Below, one piece after another: positions 25,301 to 35,057 of a stretch of 64,000 nucleotides of DNA. The notes beneath the pieces were generated by a model. The model worked only from the letters and a program-made list of their open reading frames with translations, did not search any database and had not been told where the DNA came from. Origin of the DNA: Phoronis australis (lineage: Eukaryota > Phoronida > Phoronidae). Numbering within the stretch: the first letter of the stretch is position 1; every line of letters starts with the position of its first letter. The translations under genes were made by a program, and so were the position numbers. The stretch covers positions 333,827 to 397,826 of the forward strand of contig NMRA01000275.1 in the NCBI GenBank assembly GCA_002633005.1, given 5' to 3'.

Positions 25301-28300
25301 TGCGGGAAGCAGGTGATTTAAATATGCTGCCGCTAGTTACTTTGGCAACCATACATGTGCTAATGATTGACATCTGGTTTTTCTTCTAAATACTTTGAAC
25401 CTAGTTTGAACAATGTAACATTTTATATAGTATACATTGTATATTTTTTATGTGTTGAACGCCGACACCAACCTCCCAGAATTTGTTCAAAGCACATGCT
25501 CAACAATCAGACGATACTACTTTTAGGCAATAGGGGTGGTCAGTCGGCTGTGAAAATAATGAAGCAAAAACACATGATGTAAAAGTCAACAGGCAAATCA
25601 AGAGTTGAAAAAAATAAGTTTTCGACCAGGTAGATGTGGATAATATGTTCGACTTGCGCTTAATTACAAGTTGATTTCTTGCGCTGTTGCTTTTGGTTGG
25701 GCGCTTCCATGTTGGTGTTACGAGTGAGTCATTAAAAACATGCGTTTAACGAAGACACGGAACAATGGCCAATATCTGCTTCTATTCAAAACAATGCATC
25801 CAAAATAATGTTGATGGAGTTTCCAAAATCGTTGTTCATGTATTAGCCGAGTGTGCTCGTGTTTTTTATTTCATTGCTCAGGGTGGTGATGTTTCGTGTA
25901 CTGTCATAGGGAATCCACAAAGGTAGGCCATGGACTTGAAATTCTTGTCAAGTACCGCTTTGTTGGTTCTTCCACGGCAATGAAATACATTCGACATGTG
26001 CTGTCTCAATGGTCAGTGCATGCTGACACGAGTTCCCCGCGTGAGCCAAAGGAAACAATTGTGTCTCCTTCAGCAAAGAGCATGAGAATACAGGTATTTT
26101 ACTGCCATAGTAAGGCAAGTTCCTGGTTTTGCTAAAACTGATTGATTGTCATTGAAAGGTAAGCGAGTTGCGCACGTTCTGGAATCTTCGTTTTTGCGAG
26201 ACGAACGTTCACAAAAGCACACACTCTTTTACTGAGGTCTCGATCATAAAAATTTTGGGAGTGGGCGGTAAGCCGAGCATGGGCGGTAACCCGTACAAGT
26301 ATGGTAAATGTCAACTGCTCTGAATACTGCCTTGGTGGAAATAAATTTTCCGATTAATTGGTTGAATGCAACATTTCGCTGATTAAGTGTGTTAGAAGAG
26401 ACAGGAGGTAATTTAAAAGAATCCATAAATATCAGCACACAGTGCCCTCTCTTGAACTGGGACCAAGGTCTACACTTACCTCCTATGTATTCGAACATAC
26501 TTAATCAGCAAAAGGTGGGAAACTCCTCACTCATCGAAAAAGGCCTGACGGACCAGGACGAAACGTCTGCGTCGAACCTGAATCGTCTCTAAGTAATTTA
26601 TTATCTTCTATTCCAACTTTTCTTTGGACACTGAGAATCATCAGCGTCAGTTGACAAGCTGCTAGTTTAACAAACTTACGGCACAGGTCATAGTAAGAGA
26701 TAATGGAATTTTGGGAATGGCATCATCTGCGGGGGGGTATTATAGCAACAGTTCAAGGAGGTCTGAAAGGTTTAGAAAGGTATCGTCATAGCTCATACTT
26801 AAAGAAAATGAGAAATGCTGATTAACAAAATGAAATGCAAGTATTGTTTTTTACTTTTCAGCTGATGGATACCATCCCACATGCAAAGAGTCGAACTGTG
26901 ATACTATAGAACTCACTGGGATTGAGGTGTGCTTTGTATTACTTTTGAACATATCAATATGGTGTTTCACTATTGATAAAGCAGTTCTGTTAGACTAATA
27001 AGTGTTACAAATTAATAGTAACAGTAAGTAGATGCTGCAGTACTACAGTAGTAGTGACTGTAACAATAGCAGTAGGAGGACAAATCTTTCTAGTACAGTT
27101 GGTATTAACCGATTTTCCAGGATTAACGAATGGTTACTGCTACTACTATAACTGGTGGTAGAAGTAAGTTTCAATTTGCCCTTCATACATATGTTGTAGG
27201 TATGGTCCAAACATTGCTGAAATTCTGGTATTACAACCATGACAATTTTGAGACATCCAGTTGAGAAAACAGATAAAGTCTGAGTCTAATACTGGAATAA
27301 AAACTTACAAAAGTTAGCGACGTTACGCATTGAGAGTTCCTCTTTAAATAAAAGAGGTGGTTTAAGATTCGATTTGTCACACGTATGGGATGGTGTTCTG
27401 ACGTCAATGCCACGCCGTCTGGTCAAAACGCCACCAATTGGCCAGAATAATGATAACGTAACAAGCCAAGCTGAAGTTCGAGATGCAGACGCAACGTTGC
27501 TAATGTTTGTAAGTTTTTATTCCAGTGTTAAACTCAAACTTTATCTGTTACATTTAATACTCTTTTCTGTTAAGAGTGCACTTTCAACACATAGCCTCAG
27601 CAGGATGGTATGCCACAATGCAACATGAATGGCCTAATAGCCTCCAGTGTCTCCTCAGATCAAGAGTGATCCATGCATAGAGTGGGTTTATCTATGGGTG
27701 TTATTTGGTCATAAGCAATGGGGAACAATTTGGGAGTTACATGAAGTTTAGAGGAAAATCTTTTGGGACATGTATTTCTACAAGACAAGCTAATGCAGAT
27801 GGGACTTTTAATTGAGCTCGAAATGGTGTTGGATTGCTGTAACTGTAGAGTTCTCGCAAACAAAAATGATTTAATGAAGCCCTAAGGTTAACGTTCATAA
27901 TTTAACTGTATAAGGAACCAACTACACTGTGAACTCTTTGTGTAAGTGCATTCGTAATTTTTCATGGTCGTGTAGCATACTCCACTCCTGTTTATGAACT
28001 GGGGATTAATCGTATTTTTCTTTCAACAGGTGGGTCATTCTTTTTTACTGGGCACAAAGTATTCATCTGTGTTCAGAGCTCAGTTCTTACAAGAAAACGG
28101 AAAACCTGAGTAAGTCTTAAGTGCTGTCTTTATTATCCCATTTCACAGAAAACTGAAAAGCTGAGTATTAAGGACAACAATTAAAATTGTTGTCCTTATA
28201 CCACATTTCACTGAACTGTGATTGTTCTATGCTTTCCTTGTTCTTACAATCTGTAATGAATAATAGAGAGGATAAAACAAAACTTTTAAAAGGTATTGGA

Positions 28301-30270
28301 ATCTGTAATAACCACTGTGTCACAGTGGTTCCTTTGGCCCTGCTTGAAAGAAGGTCAGCAAAAATTCCATGATCAGGAGACAGCAAAGTGCATTCCCATC
28401 GAAACGGAAGCAGTGATTGTCTGAAATGAAGTACAGTATAAGAGACTAGAAGAAATTAATGTTTTTATTTTATTTTTACATGGTAAGAATTTTCGAAAAA
28501 CTACTGCACTTCAAGATGTTGTCTTTCCTAGGTTACTTCAGATGGGTTGCTACGGGCTAGGTGTATCTCGAATACTGGCTGCGTGTATTGAGGTACTCTC
28601 CTTTGACGATCAGATAAGGTGGCCTGCGCTGATAGCACCATATCAAATCTGTGTTATACCCCAGAAGGTAGGTGGAAATTAATATTGATCTATGTACTTC
28701 CAGATTACCCTTAGTGTTTGAAGTGGAACTTGCAAGCTAATTCCTTACTCCTGTAATTGCTTGATCAAATTAGATGGAAACTCAACATATAGCGATGATG
28801 TGAATATGAAATAGGTTGAAAATTGCCAAATGTTTTTAAGAACAAGTTTTATGCCTTGGTGAAAATTGTCTGCCGCAAATCACTAAACCATGTTGTCTAG
28901 TTAAGTATTGTGACGTGGTGCTGGGCAACAGCACTGCAAGATGCGGGCTATGTGAGCTCGCGAGGTGCATCATAAGTTCAAAGGTCACCCATTTGCACAT
29001 TTTTTTGTTTTCACATTCACAAGTTGACATTGTGCACTTTGTTTAACGTAGATTATGTTAAAAAGCATTGCCATTTTAAATTAGTTCCTGCTATACATTA
29101 GCATAGTTAGGAGCATGCAAATAAATCTTTAAACAGACAACTCGTGTAAACCTAGTTAAAGGCATTAGTTGCTAGCAAGTTACAGGAACTTACTCCAATT
29201 TTTATGTAACGCGATGCTTAGCTGTATTTTGAAACAAGTTTGAAACAACTGGCTGTACTAGAAACCAATCTTTGCCATTACAGGCTGGGTACAAAGCTGA
29301 CATTACTTATCAGCTGTGTGTACAGCTTCAGGATGCCCTGTCTTCACATTCTGCTCTCTCTGACGAGGTTGTACTCGACGATCGTCTTCAGCTCTCCATT
29401 GGCAAACGAATGTTTGAAGCTAAGAAGATGGGATATCCGTTCATAATAGTAGCAGGAAAGAAGGTAAAAGATGATTAGACGGATGTATTGTTGGACTATA
29501 GAGTTGTGGAAGGCAAGAGCCATTGTCTAAGAACTCAAGGAAAATGTTGGAACATGAGTGGTTTTCACAAAACTTTTTTCTTTAAATTTTATGTTAAATA
29601 GTAAAACTAGTAAAACTAAAATGACGTGCTACACCCTTGAGAAAGAGCGCATCGCTCGATACGAGGGGATATTTTAATAGATTTTAGTACCAACGCTCAT
29701 CATTTTAATTTTACTAGTTTTACTATTTTGTAGTTTATTTGTCGGTAACTGCACGGCATTGCAACATCTATTTGATTTAAATTTAAATCACTATCCTTAA
29801 CTGATCCCCAGTTGTTCATTACACATATTAGAAATGATTTCTAGGCTTTGAAGGAACCTGCAGTTTGTTATTGCTTGAGACCAACCAGATAAGCAGTAAG
29901 TCTTTTTATGCACTGATGCTGTTTTCATTAACCAACATTTGTCACAGTATTAGTACTTTGTTCTCTGTCACCCAAGTATGCATTGATCATGATGCCATAA
30001 TTTTAAGTGGCACAGAGAAGTTGCAAGAATCTTTTATACTAGTTGAGTACGGTGACATCACACTTTTTGTTCCAATGCTGTAAATTACAGAAAAATTCAG
30101 AGACATTTGCTGATTAGATGGTCTGATTATCTGTTATTTTTCATTCCTGGTCATTACAGGCGTTAGAAGATCCTCCGCTGTTTGAACTCCTGGACCTTCA
30201 CGATGAGTCTGTGCAATTCTTGACAAAAGAGCAGTTGTGTCAGAAGTTGTCCACGGTAGAGACAGTATAG
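13390..30270 (+). CDS. PARS2: PARS2, mitochondrial prolyl-tRNA synthetase (13 exons)
   Basis: Charges mitochondrial tRNA-Pro with proline in the matrix. Exons: 13390-13521, 17213-17390, 19294-19367, 20739-20819, 21286-21358, 22949-23056, 24015-24108, 24776-24810, 26862-26926, 28030-28109, 28532-28667, 29284-29463 and 30160-30270 (stop TAG); 1347 nt, 448 codons. All junctions are GT-AG and phases agree. The N-terminus has Arg and Ser and few acidic residues, as a targeting peptide should. Landmarks: LGPTHEE (residues ~126-132), class II motif 2 around 158-180 ([19 protein letters not shown]), a Cys-rich insert (VCKKCG...CKESNC, ~244-270), motif 3 [13 protein letters not shown] (~312-324), and an anticodon-binding domain from ~345 with [16 protein letters not shown]. 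Length fits the family. A second identical copy of exon 6 follows at 23401-23508; using both would insert 36 residues into the catalytic core. Confidence 0.96.
15300..16648. mobile_element. Non-autonomous TIR element, Tc1/mariner-like, copy 2
   Basis: 1349 bp between TA dinucleotides (15298-15299 and 16649-16650). Ends are CCATATTCACCCTAATAGG (left) and GGGCGAATACGG (right). It matches copy 1 (6258-7731) in inverted orientation along most of its length, including a C-rich run next to the right end. Short open frames inside are not conserved between copies. It lies in PARS2 intron 1. Confidence 0.78.
17440..17600 (+). repeat. Family Y fragment
   Basis: Contains GGCAAATAGGTTTCTATTAA, CCTTCCC and TGCGCCACCTGGTGGCCATT, matching the other family Y copies at 18366-18705 and, inverted, at 1-885. 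It starts about 50 bp after PARS2 exon 2, in intron 2. Confidence 0.6.
17726..18115 (+). repeat. Interspersed repeat family R, copy 1
   Basis: About 390 bp, similar in the same orientation to 28725-29131 and 59901-60580. It begins GGAACGTGCACGCAAATTTC and contains AACACAACATATAGCGAT, a GATGTGGTGTTGGGGAATAA box, and ends near TTAGCATAGTTAGGTGCATG. No TIR or coding region is seen. It may be SINE-like or a solo end of a longer element. It lies in PARS2 intron 2. Confidence 0.7.
18366..18705 (+). repeat. Family Y fragment
   Basis: Starts GCACCCACATATTTATATGT and GTGGACGCATTATGCCGTCA, then a GC-rich CCGTCCGGCGTCC stretch, two TCATGAAATTTGGCA-like boxes and TGCGCCACCTAGTGGCA. It is the reverse complement of the right end of 1-885. 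It lies in PARS2 intron 2. Confidence 0.7.
19551..20075. mobile_element. MITE with GGCC(C/T)TTTCATACT termini
   Basis: 525 bp with 14-bp terminal inverted repeats: GGCCCTTTCATACT at the left and AGTATGAAAAGGCC at the right. Subterminal motifs recur in both orientations (GCGAAGTTAACTG, ACCGAAGTTAAC, TTCATACTG). No coding capacity. The superfamily is not assigned because the target duplication is unclear. It lies in PARS2 intron 3. Confidence 0.65.
21545..21620 (-). other. tRNA-like segment (pol III boxes), probably SINE head or tRNA pseudogene
   Basis: On the minus strand a D-arm-like CTCT-ATCGCC-AGAG is followed about 35 nt later by a B-box-like GGTTCAATTCC. The spacing fits a tRNA, but the acceptor stem does not pair and the T-stem has a mismatch, so I do not call a functional tRNA. 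It lies in PARS2 intron 5. Confidence 0.35.
22801..23565 (+). repeat. Tandem duplication around PARS2 exon 6, with N and foreign 85-bp insert
   Basis: The block 22801-23111 is repeated at about 23198-23565. Each copy starts with 18-bp units (ACAGCACACTATTATAGT: two in copy 1, about five in copy 2), then intron, exon 6, and the start of intron 6. Upstream intron sequence differs at roughly nine positions in 120; the 108-bp exon is identical. Between the copies are N (23112) and 85 bp (23113-23197) exactly inverse to 10244-10328. This may be a real duplication or two haplotypes laid end to end. Confidence 0.9.
23401..23508 (+). other. PARS2: Second copy of PARS2 exon 6
   Basis: Identical over 108 nt to 22949-23056, with its own intact acceptor (CCATTTTCAG) and donor (GGTAACAG). 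Both copies have phase 1 at each side, so either alone, or both together, keeps frame. Inclusion of both would duplicate residues ~180-216. One copy is therefore expected to be skipped, used as an alternative, or be an assembly product. Confidence 0.85.
24880..26304. mobile_element. Non-autonomous TIR element, Tc1/mariner-like, related subfamily
   Basis: 1425 bp between TA dinucleotides (24878-24879, 26305-26306). Left end CCATACTCGTTCTGG then TTACCGCTC; right end GGGCGGTAACC then CGTACAAGTATGG. It shares the end architecture (GGCGCTTAAA-like and GGCGGTAAG motifs) with copies 1 and 2 but differs in the body. No transposase. It lies in PARS2 intron 8. Confidence 0.7.
26366..26517. repeat. Imperfect inverted repeat (stem-loop), ~150 bp
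   Basis: GCTGATTAAGTGTGTT near the left is complementary to AACATACTTAATCAGC near the right, and AGGAGGTAA pairs with TTACCTCCT inside it. It follows the right end of the 24880-26304 element by about 60 bp, within PARS2 intron 8. No coding capacity. Confidence 0.5.
27268..27549. mobile_element. Foldback/MITE with 61-bp inverted arms
   Basis: Arms 27268-27328 and 27489-27549 are about 80 percent complementary (shared ACAGATAAAGT, ACTGGAATAAAAACTTACAA, TTAGC.ACGTT.CG). A spacer of about 160 bp lies between. It sits in PARS2 intron 9. Open frames on both strands are a by-product of the inverted symmetry. Confidence 0.7.
28725..29131 (+). repeat. Interspersed repeat family R, copy 2
   Basis: Same family and orientation as 17726-18115: starts GGAACTTGCAAGCTAATTCC, contains CTCAACATATAGCGATGATG and GACGTGGTGCTGGGCAACA, ends after TTAGCATAGTTAGGAGCATG. 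It lies in PARS2 intron 11. Confidence 0.7.
29596..29728. mobile_element. 133-bp hairpin MITE
   Basis: Inverted arms 29596-29624 and 29700-29728 match at 28 of 29 positions (AAATAGTAAAACTAGTAAAA...). The loop holds a small GAGCG/CGCTC inverted motif. It lies in PARS2 intron 12. Possibly a short MITE; no target duplication assigned. Confidence 0.65.
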
Positions 30271-31079
30271 TTGCCGATGTTAGAATTTTCATCCAGCCTG
30301 AGGACCTCTGCTGTACAAGTAACTGTGACTTACCATTAGTTTATAGTGGGTTGACAGGCCAAATATTTGTAGGGTACTCTTATTATCATTTGTTGTCATG
30401 TCATTCTAAGTAGGGTCACTCTGTTCGAGCAGAATGTTAATGGTAGAGTCCATGCTTGTCCAAAGCTACTGGTAAGGTGTCCCATGTTGCATGGCCTGTA
30501 ATTCACAAACATTGCTTTTCCACAATTCCCTGTTTCCATGTCAGTGAGCTTCCTCATCTGATAATTTAGAAAAGGCACATTTCACGAGTATGTTTTTCAA
30601 TAAGCTCAAACATGTGACTTTCTGCTGATAATAATTACACAAACATCAGGGCACACTTATCAGTCCTGAAAGTGTGGCATGATGGCATATTCATAAACTA
30701 ATTAGCAAACAACGACCGAACTTATAACAACCGAGATAGAACAATAACTGACTCGGCAGCTCTCACAGTCAGACTATATGAAAAGAAATTAGCACGAAAT
30801 TCTTGCCTCCCAAAACATCACTTCCGGAGTAGAGAAGGAATAATTAATTAAATTATGAAAAGCTTTAATTAAGTTGAATATATGTCTGGGATAGCCAACG
30901 AACCTTATTTTTGCTAAAAAAGATATGAAAAAAGGTTGCCTTTACCTTTAATGCAAGTTCTCTGAGCTGTAACGATGTCTCCTGCTGTTAAGGAAAAACC
31001 TCTCGCTAGCCACAGATGTGGCGGACATGCAAAACAGTTTCAGTCAAGATAGATGCGGATAAATTAGTCTGCTTTCATT
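30271..31079. other. PARS2 3' flank, nothing identified
   Basis: The 3' untranslated region of PARS2 must begin here. No canonical AATAAA follows closely; an ATTAAA occurs near 30847. AT-rich sequence with no conserved coding frame. Confidence 0.4.
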
Positions 31080-31378
31080 CTACCAAACAAGTGGCTCACC
31101 ATCCAAGCATAAACTCTTGGCAGGATTGTAGTTTGGTATTTTTTGTTTGACATCTGAAACAATATTTGGCGCTTCATCTTTGACCACAAACACTTCCCCA
31201 AATAGGTTCTCCATAAAGATTTTTGCTTTTTTTGGAAACTGGTTCACTTGTCTGAGTTGAAGTTTCCTTAAGGTCACTGTCAGTCATAGCAACATTGTCA
31301 ACCTGTGACATGGCATCACTCCTAGTGGGCTCATTCTCAGTCTTCACAACACTGCAAACCTGTATTTTTTCTATTATT
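31080..31378 (-). pseudogene. Unrecognised open frame with a ubiquitin-like stretch
   Basis: A minus-strand frame of about 99 codons runs from ~31378 to a stop at 31080. Its C-terminal half (KIFMENLFGEVFVV then IVSDVKQKIPN then CLDGEPL) has the spacing and hydrophobic pattern of a ubiquitin beta-grasp. No start codon precedes the low-complexity upstream sequence. It lies downstream of the transposase fossil at 31890-32327 on the same strand and may be part of the same element. Resemblance judged by eye only. Confidence 0.3.
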
Positions 31379-31889
31379 TTTTAATTCAGAAAAGATAGTG
31401 TAGAATTTTGGAAAAACTTCTAGTCCCGACCATCAACAGCCTTTGATAACACTCGAGGTAATTGAGCATAATATCACTATAGGCAACCGTTGGCCACTTC
31501 CGCATATCATTCATAAGCTGCACTCCTTATGACATACCTTGTATTTCCATATGCTTATCTTATTCTTGATTCATCGAAGAAGACATTTATTTGATAAACT
31601 GTACACAAAGATTGGAATTTATATTATAGCGAGTCTGATGGAAAATTGATAGGATTTTACACTGTCACATATGACTGACGCAAAGTTGAGTAAGCACTGC
31701 AATAGAGTCGACGCTACTCGACGGGAATGGCACACTATTGTGACTGATACTGTGCGCTAACCGTGAATATTCCAGGATATGAGGATATTTTACGTTTGGC
31801 TTTCCCAAAATGTCTGCCTACCTTTTTGATTTGGTGGAAGTTATAGTTGACCAATCTGGCTCATAGAGCTTTTTTAACTCTCACCCTGC

Positions 31890-32327
31890 TTTAAGCTTGT
31901 TTTTCAATGATGCTTAACCTGAAATTAGTCAACATGAATACCACATAAACAATTTCACTGGCAATTGCTTTCTCAGAATCTGAAAAGATTTTGTATAGCC
32001 AATGTCTCACCGCATGTGAATTTGTTTAGAGGCAAAACATCTGTCCTTTAGTACTGTTTGACTATCAAGTTGATTCTTGCCCTTCATGGTACATTTACTG
32101 TGACATCCTGAGCTGAAAACAAATCTTTCACTGTGATACCTTTTTCTACCAAGTTAGAATCCCTAGCATCAAACAAATCTCTGATTTTCACCAATTCATT
32201 GCACTCAATAATCTGGTGATCACTGCCCGAACCTCTGTAAGCTGGACTGACATAAGTGACAAGTGTGCCCTTGACCTTATTCTGATCATGATCTTCAGTG
32301 TGCTGCACTTCTTGTATGTTCACCACA
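31890..32327 (-). pseudogene. Decayed DDE_Tnp_4-type transposase fragment
   Basis: Frame 32326-32084 contains VTYVSPAYRGSGSDHQIIE, matching the GGS.SD motif around the second catalytic Asp of DDE_Tnp_4 nucleases. This is followed by VEKGITVKDLF, where families usually show (M)ADKGF; the Asp is replaced by Glu. Similarity continues past a stop and frameshift (MKGKNQL, then KDRCFASKQIHM) with at least two further stops toward 31890. Upstream to ~32500 it is too degraded to follow. It is inactive. Confidence 0.6.
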
Positions 32328-32527
32328 TAATTGAATTGGAATATCTGGCATTGAGTATGACCCTGGTGTTTGTGAACAGATGGTGGACATGGAAATGTAA
32401 ATCAATGACTTCTCTGCTAGGCCTACTTCAAGCTCCTTCATTTCAAGGTATATTATGGTTATTTTCTTGCCTGTCGTATCAAGTCAACCTCTACAAATTT
32501 GTTGACTCTGAGGTACATTGGCTGTGA

Positions 32528-33765
32528 TTTGATTAGTTTGCACTTTGAACATGTTTTACCTATTCGTTAGGTATTGAAAAAAACCTATTGGAAATAATTC
32601 ACAGCTGTTGGTGTATTTGTCTGAGTTGCAAGGATTTAAAGACATCAACAGCCTCCAAAGGACGGTGTCCCTCTATGCTTGAAGAGTACTTAATAGCAAT
32701 GTGGCTGTGCTGGTAATGCCAACCAAAATGTTCACCACTGAACAAATGTCTCAGTTAACTCTTAAAGTACTGTCATAAGCCAGTCGTCAACATCTCATAC
32801 AGAATGACGCAATTAACTGTACAATGATGGATGGTTTTCTTTTGACGTTCACCATGTATGTACAACACTGCATTTTATTCTTAAACAATTATATGAGTAA
32901 TTATGTATATCATGCATATTTAAAATTATTTTTATCAAAATGAAAATTCCACAAAAATTGCTCGATTTTAGGAGCCTTTCAGGAATTGACTTTAATGTCT
33001 AAATTGTCATCCAAATTCATTTGATTGCACACAACCATTCACAGATCTTTGCATTGTTTTTTGGTACACAATATGCTCGCTCATGGTCAGTTTGGTTTTG
33101 AAAATTTTATACTAACATGTTTTGCCCTAAGTATAATGAACTTAGCAGCCATGACTGAATATTTAGCTACTTTAGCTCTCATATTGTATTTGTGAAGGCG
33201 TTGAAGCCTTGCTTAGAATTCCAACATTTGGGCACAAAGCAACACACATGCCATTTTGCACTTTTGACATTAAATTCACCCAGTGTCGTCAGTGGGAAAA
33301 ATGCCATCTCTATCCAGACTGAGCTGAGAGAGTGTCTTATGTACAGCGGTAGGGTATTTAAGATGAAGGGGACCATTTGGAGACTCCAGTGATAGTGTTG
33401 GGGCCCGTATTGGAATCCGGTCTGAATGGAATATTTCGATTAGGGGAGTTACCGTATCTGGATGCTGATACGGGCAGCCCGTATAGGATATATTTTATGA
33501 TTTAAATTTGAAATGTTAAATTGAGTACAAATCATTGTAATTTGGTATATTTTCAATACAATCGACACAATATATAATTATTATAGTTTTCAGTTTATGA
33601 CAGGTACTCACAATGTCGTCCAAGAATAGTTAGCTACAGCAATATTTTGACATATTCAAGCAGGGAAATAATAATCATATTTATTACAGATGGGAAATGG
33701 TTCCTGTTTTTGAATGATAATCTTAGAGGATTATAGTATATTACTCACACTGACATAGAGCTTAG
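32528..33765. other. Intergenic, no gene recognised
   Basis: AT-rich sequence with only short, unconvincing frames. 33400-33490 has GC-rich repeated boxes (GGGCCCGTATTGG, GATACGGGCAGCCCGTATA) that may be the end of an unrecognised element. Confidence 0.4.
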
Positions 33766-34342
33766 CCCTTATCCTGCGCTAGGCGAGGTCAGCCAACATG
33801 CCAATTATCCTATTAAAATTCGTTGGGTGTACTCAATCGACTATAATAAGTTACAGCTGGGCTGCACTAGGAGAGTGCACTCACCCCAGGACACTAGTGA
33901 TTTTCATTCAGAAATTGTAAGAGCCCTGGAATGTTGTTTAGATATGTGACCACAAGCATTCCATACTTCACAGTTTCCTCTACAGTTCTCCAATTTAAAC
34001 CATATGGCTGTGATTACTTGTTTGGGAGATATTGGCAGGTTTATGTAAGTGTAGACACTAGTTTCATTACATGGCTGGAGCCATACGGGAGAGGATGACA
34101 GTGGATCAGTTTGCTTTCACCAAGGCTATGATAAAGACTTACACATGGTGAAAATCTGCACAAGTTTTGTATTGACTTCCTTTCTGTTAATTTAATATTT
34201 CCCCTTCAAAATTCCAATTTAAAATTGTTAGGTCATTAGTCTGGGTGACCTCCATAACAGCTTAGTGCACAGCAGTAGTGGTGACCTACTTAGCTCAGCA
34301 CACAGGGAAAGTAGTCTGAATAGAGGCTCAGCAGGATAAGGG
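33766..34342. mobile_element. piggyBac-like MITE, TTAG target duplication
   Basis: 577 bp with perfect 12-bp terminal inverted repeats CCCTTATCCTGC / GCAGGATAAGGG. They are flanked directly on both sides by TTAG (33762-33765 and 34343-34346). CCC termini next to a TTAA-type tetranucleotide are characteristic of piggyBac elements. No transposase frame. Confidence 0.75.
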
Positions 34343-34669
34343 TTAGAGTAGCAACATATTTGGATGACCAATACCCAAAAGCTACAACTTTCAATACACT
34401 CTCCGTCTTTTCCTTGAATGCTTCAAAAACTGTTCACATGTCTTGCTGATCTACGTCTGCCATTGATCTTCCGGGATGGTTTTCTTAAAGTGTACGCAAT
34501 CTCTTCACATTCTGTGCATTCTGTCCTTGGCTTCTTCTGATCAGGTAAGCGGCAGACGCAATGCGCTAGTATTGTGTTCAACGACAGTGTGACTCAATGG
34601 CGCATGTTGGTTTCAGCTTACCTGTTTTCACACATTAAGTACATGCTCAATCTCAATAGCTTAGGCCTG

Positions 34670-34798
34670 CTCTGCTTGTTCTTGCATGTGCAAGCTCTGC
34701 CTTTTCCAGCTCTTGTTTATGGGTGCGCTCTGCCTGTTCCAGTTCCCGTTTATGGGCACGCTCTTCACGCTCCAAGGCCTGCTGCAAGAGCTCCTCTG
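34670..34798 (-). pseudogene. Coiled-coil fragment, possibly retroelement gag
   Basis: The minus strand encodes a charged heptad-like segment with a repeated module (AHKRELEQAER / THKQELEKAEL). It runs directly up to the LTR at 34799, then ends at a stop. It looks like the N-terminal coiled coil of a gag or structural protein cut by the element to its right. No start codon is visible. Confidence 0.35.
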
Positions 34799-34931
34799 TG
34801 TAGTATATTACTAATAATTACTAAGAAAAGAGTATATTTCTACTTAACTAAAAACACGTGATCCCCGGAAGCCCCGCTACCAGAGACTTCTCGTGGTGAT
34901 CTCACAAACTAGTGAGCAGGGTATACCACAC
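34799..34931 (-). mobile_element. Candidate 3' LTR of gypsy element A
   Basis: On the minus strand a purine-rich tract (AGAAGGGAGGAG) is followed by TGTGGTATACC and, 133 bp on, by ATACTACA, giving TG...CA ends. It lies just beyond the pol C-terminus. No matching 5' LTR is found upstream of the protease end near 38155, so the 5' half of the element is lost. Confidence 0.55.
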
Positions 34932-35057
34932 TCCTCCCTTCTAGATGAGACTAACAAATTGCTTAAATGTCCTTAAAATAAAGTTCCATCACCATTAACA
35001 CTAAAGTTCCATGGAGAACTACAAATACACTAAACTAATGTTCAGCTAAGTCACAAA

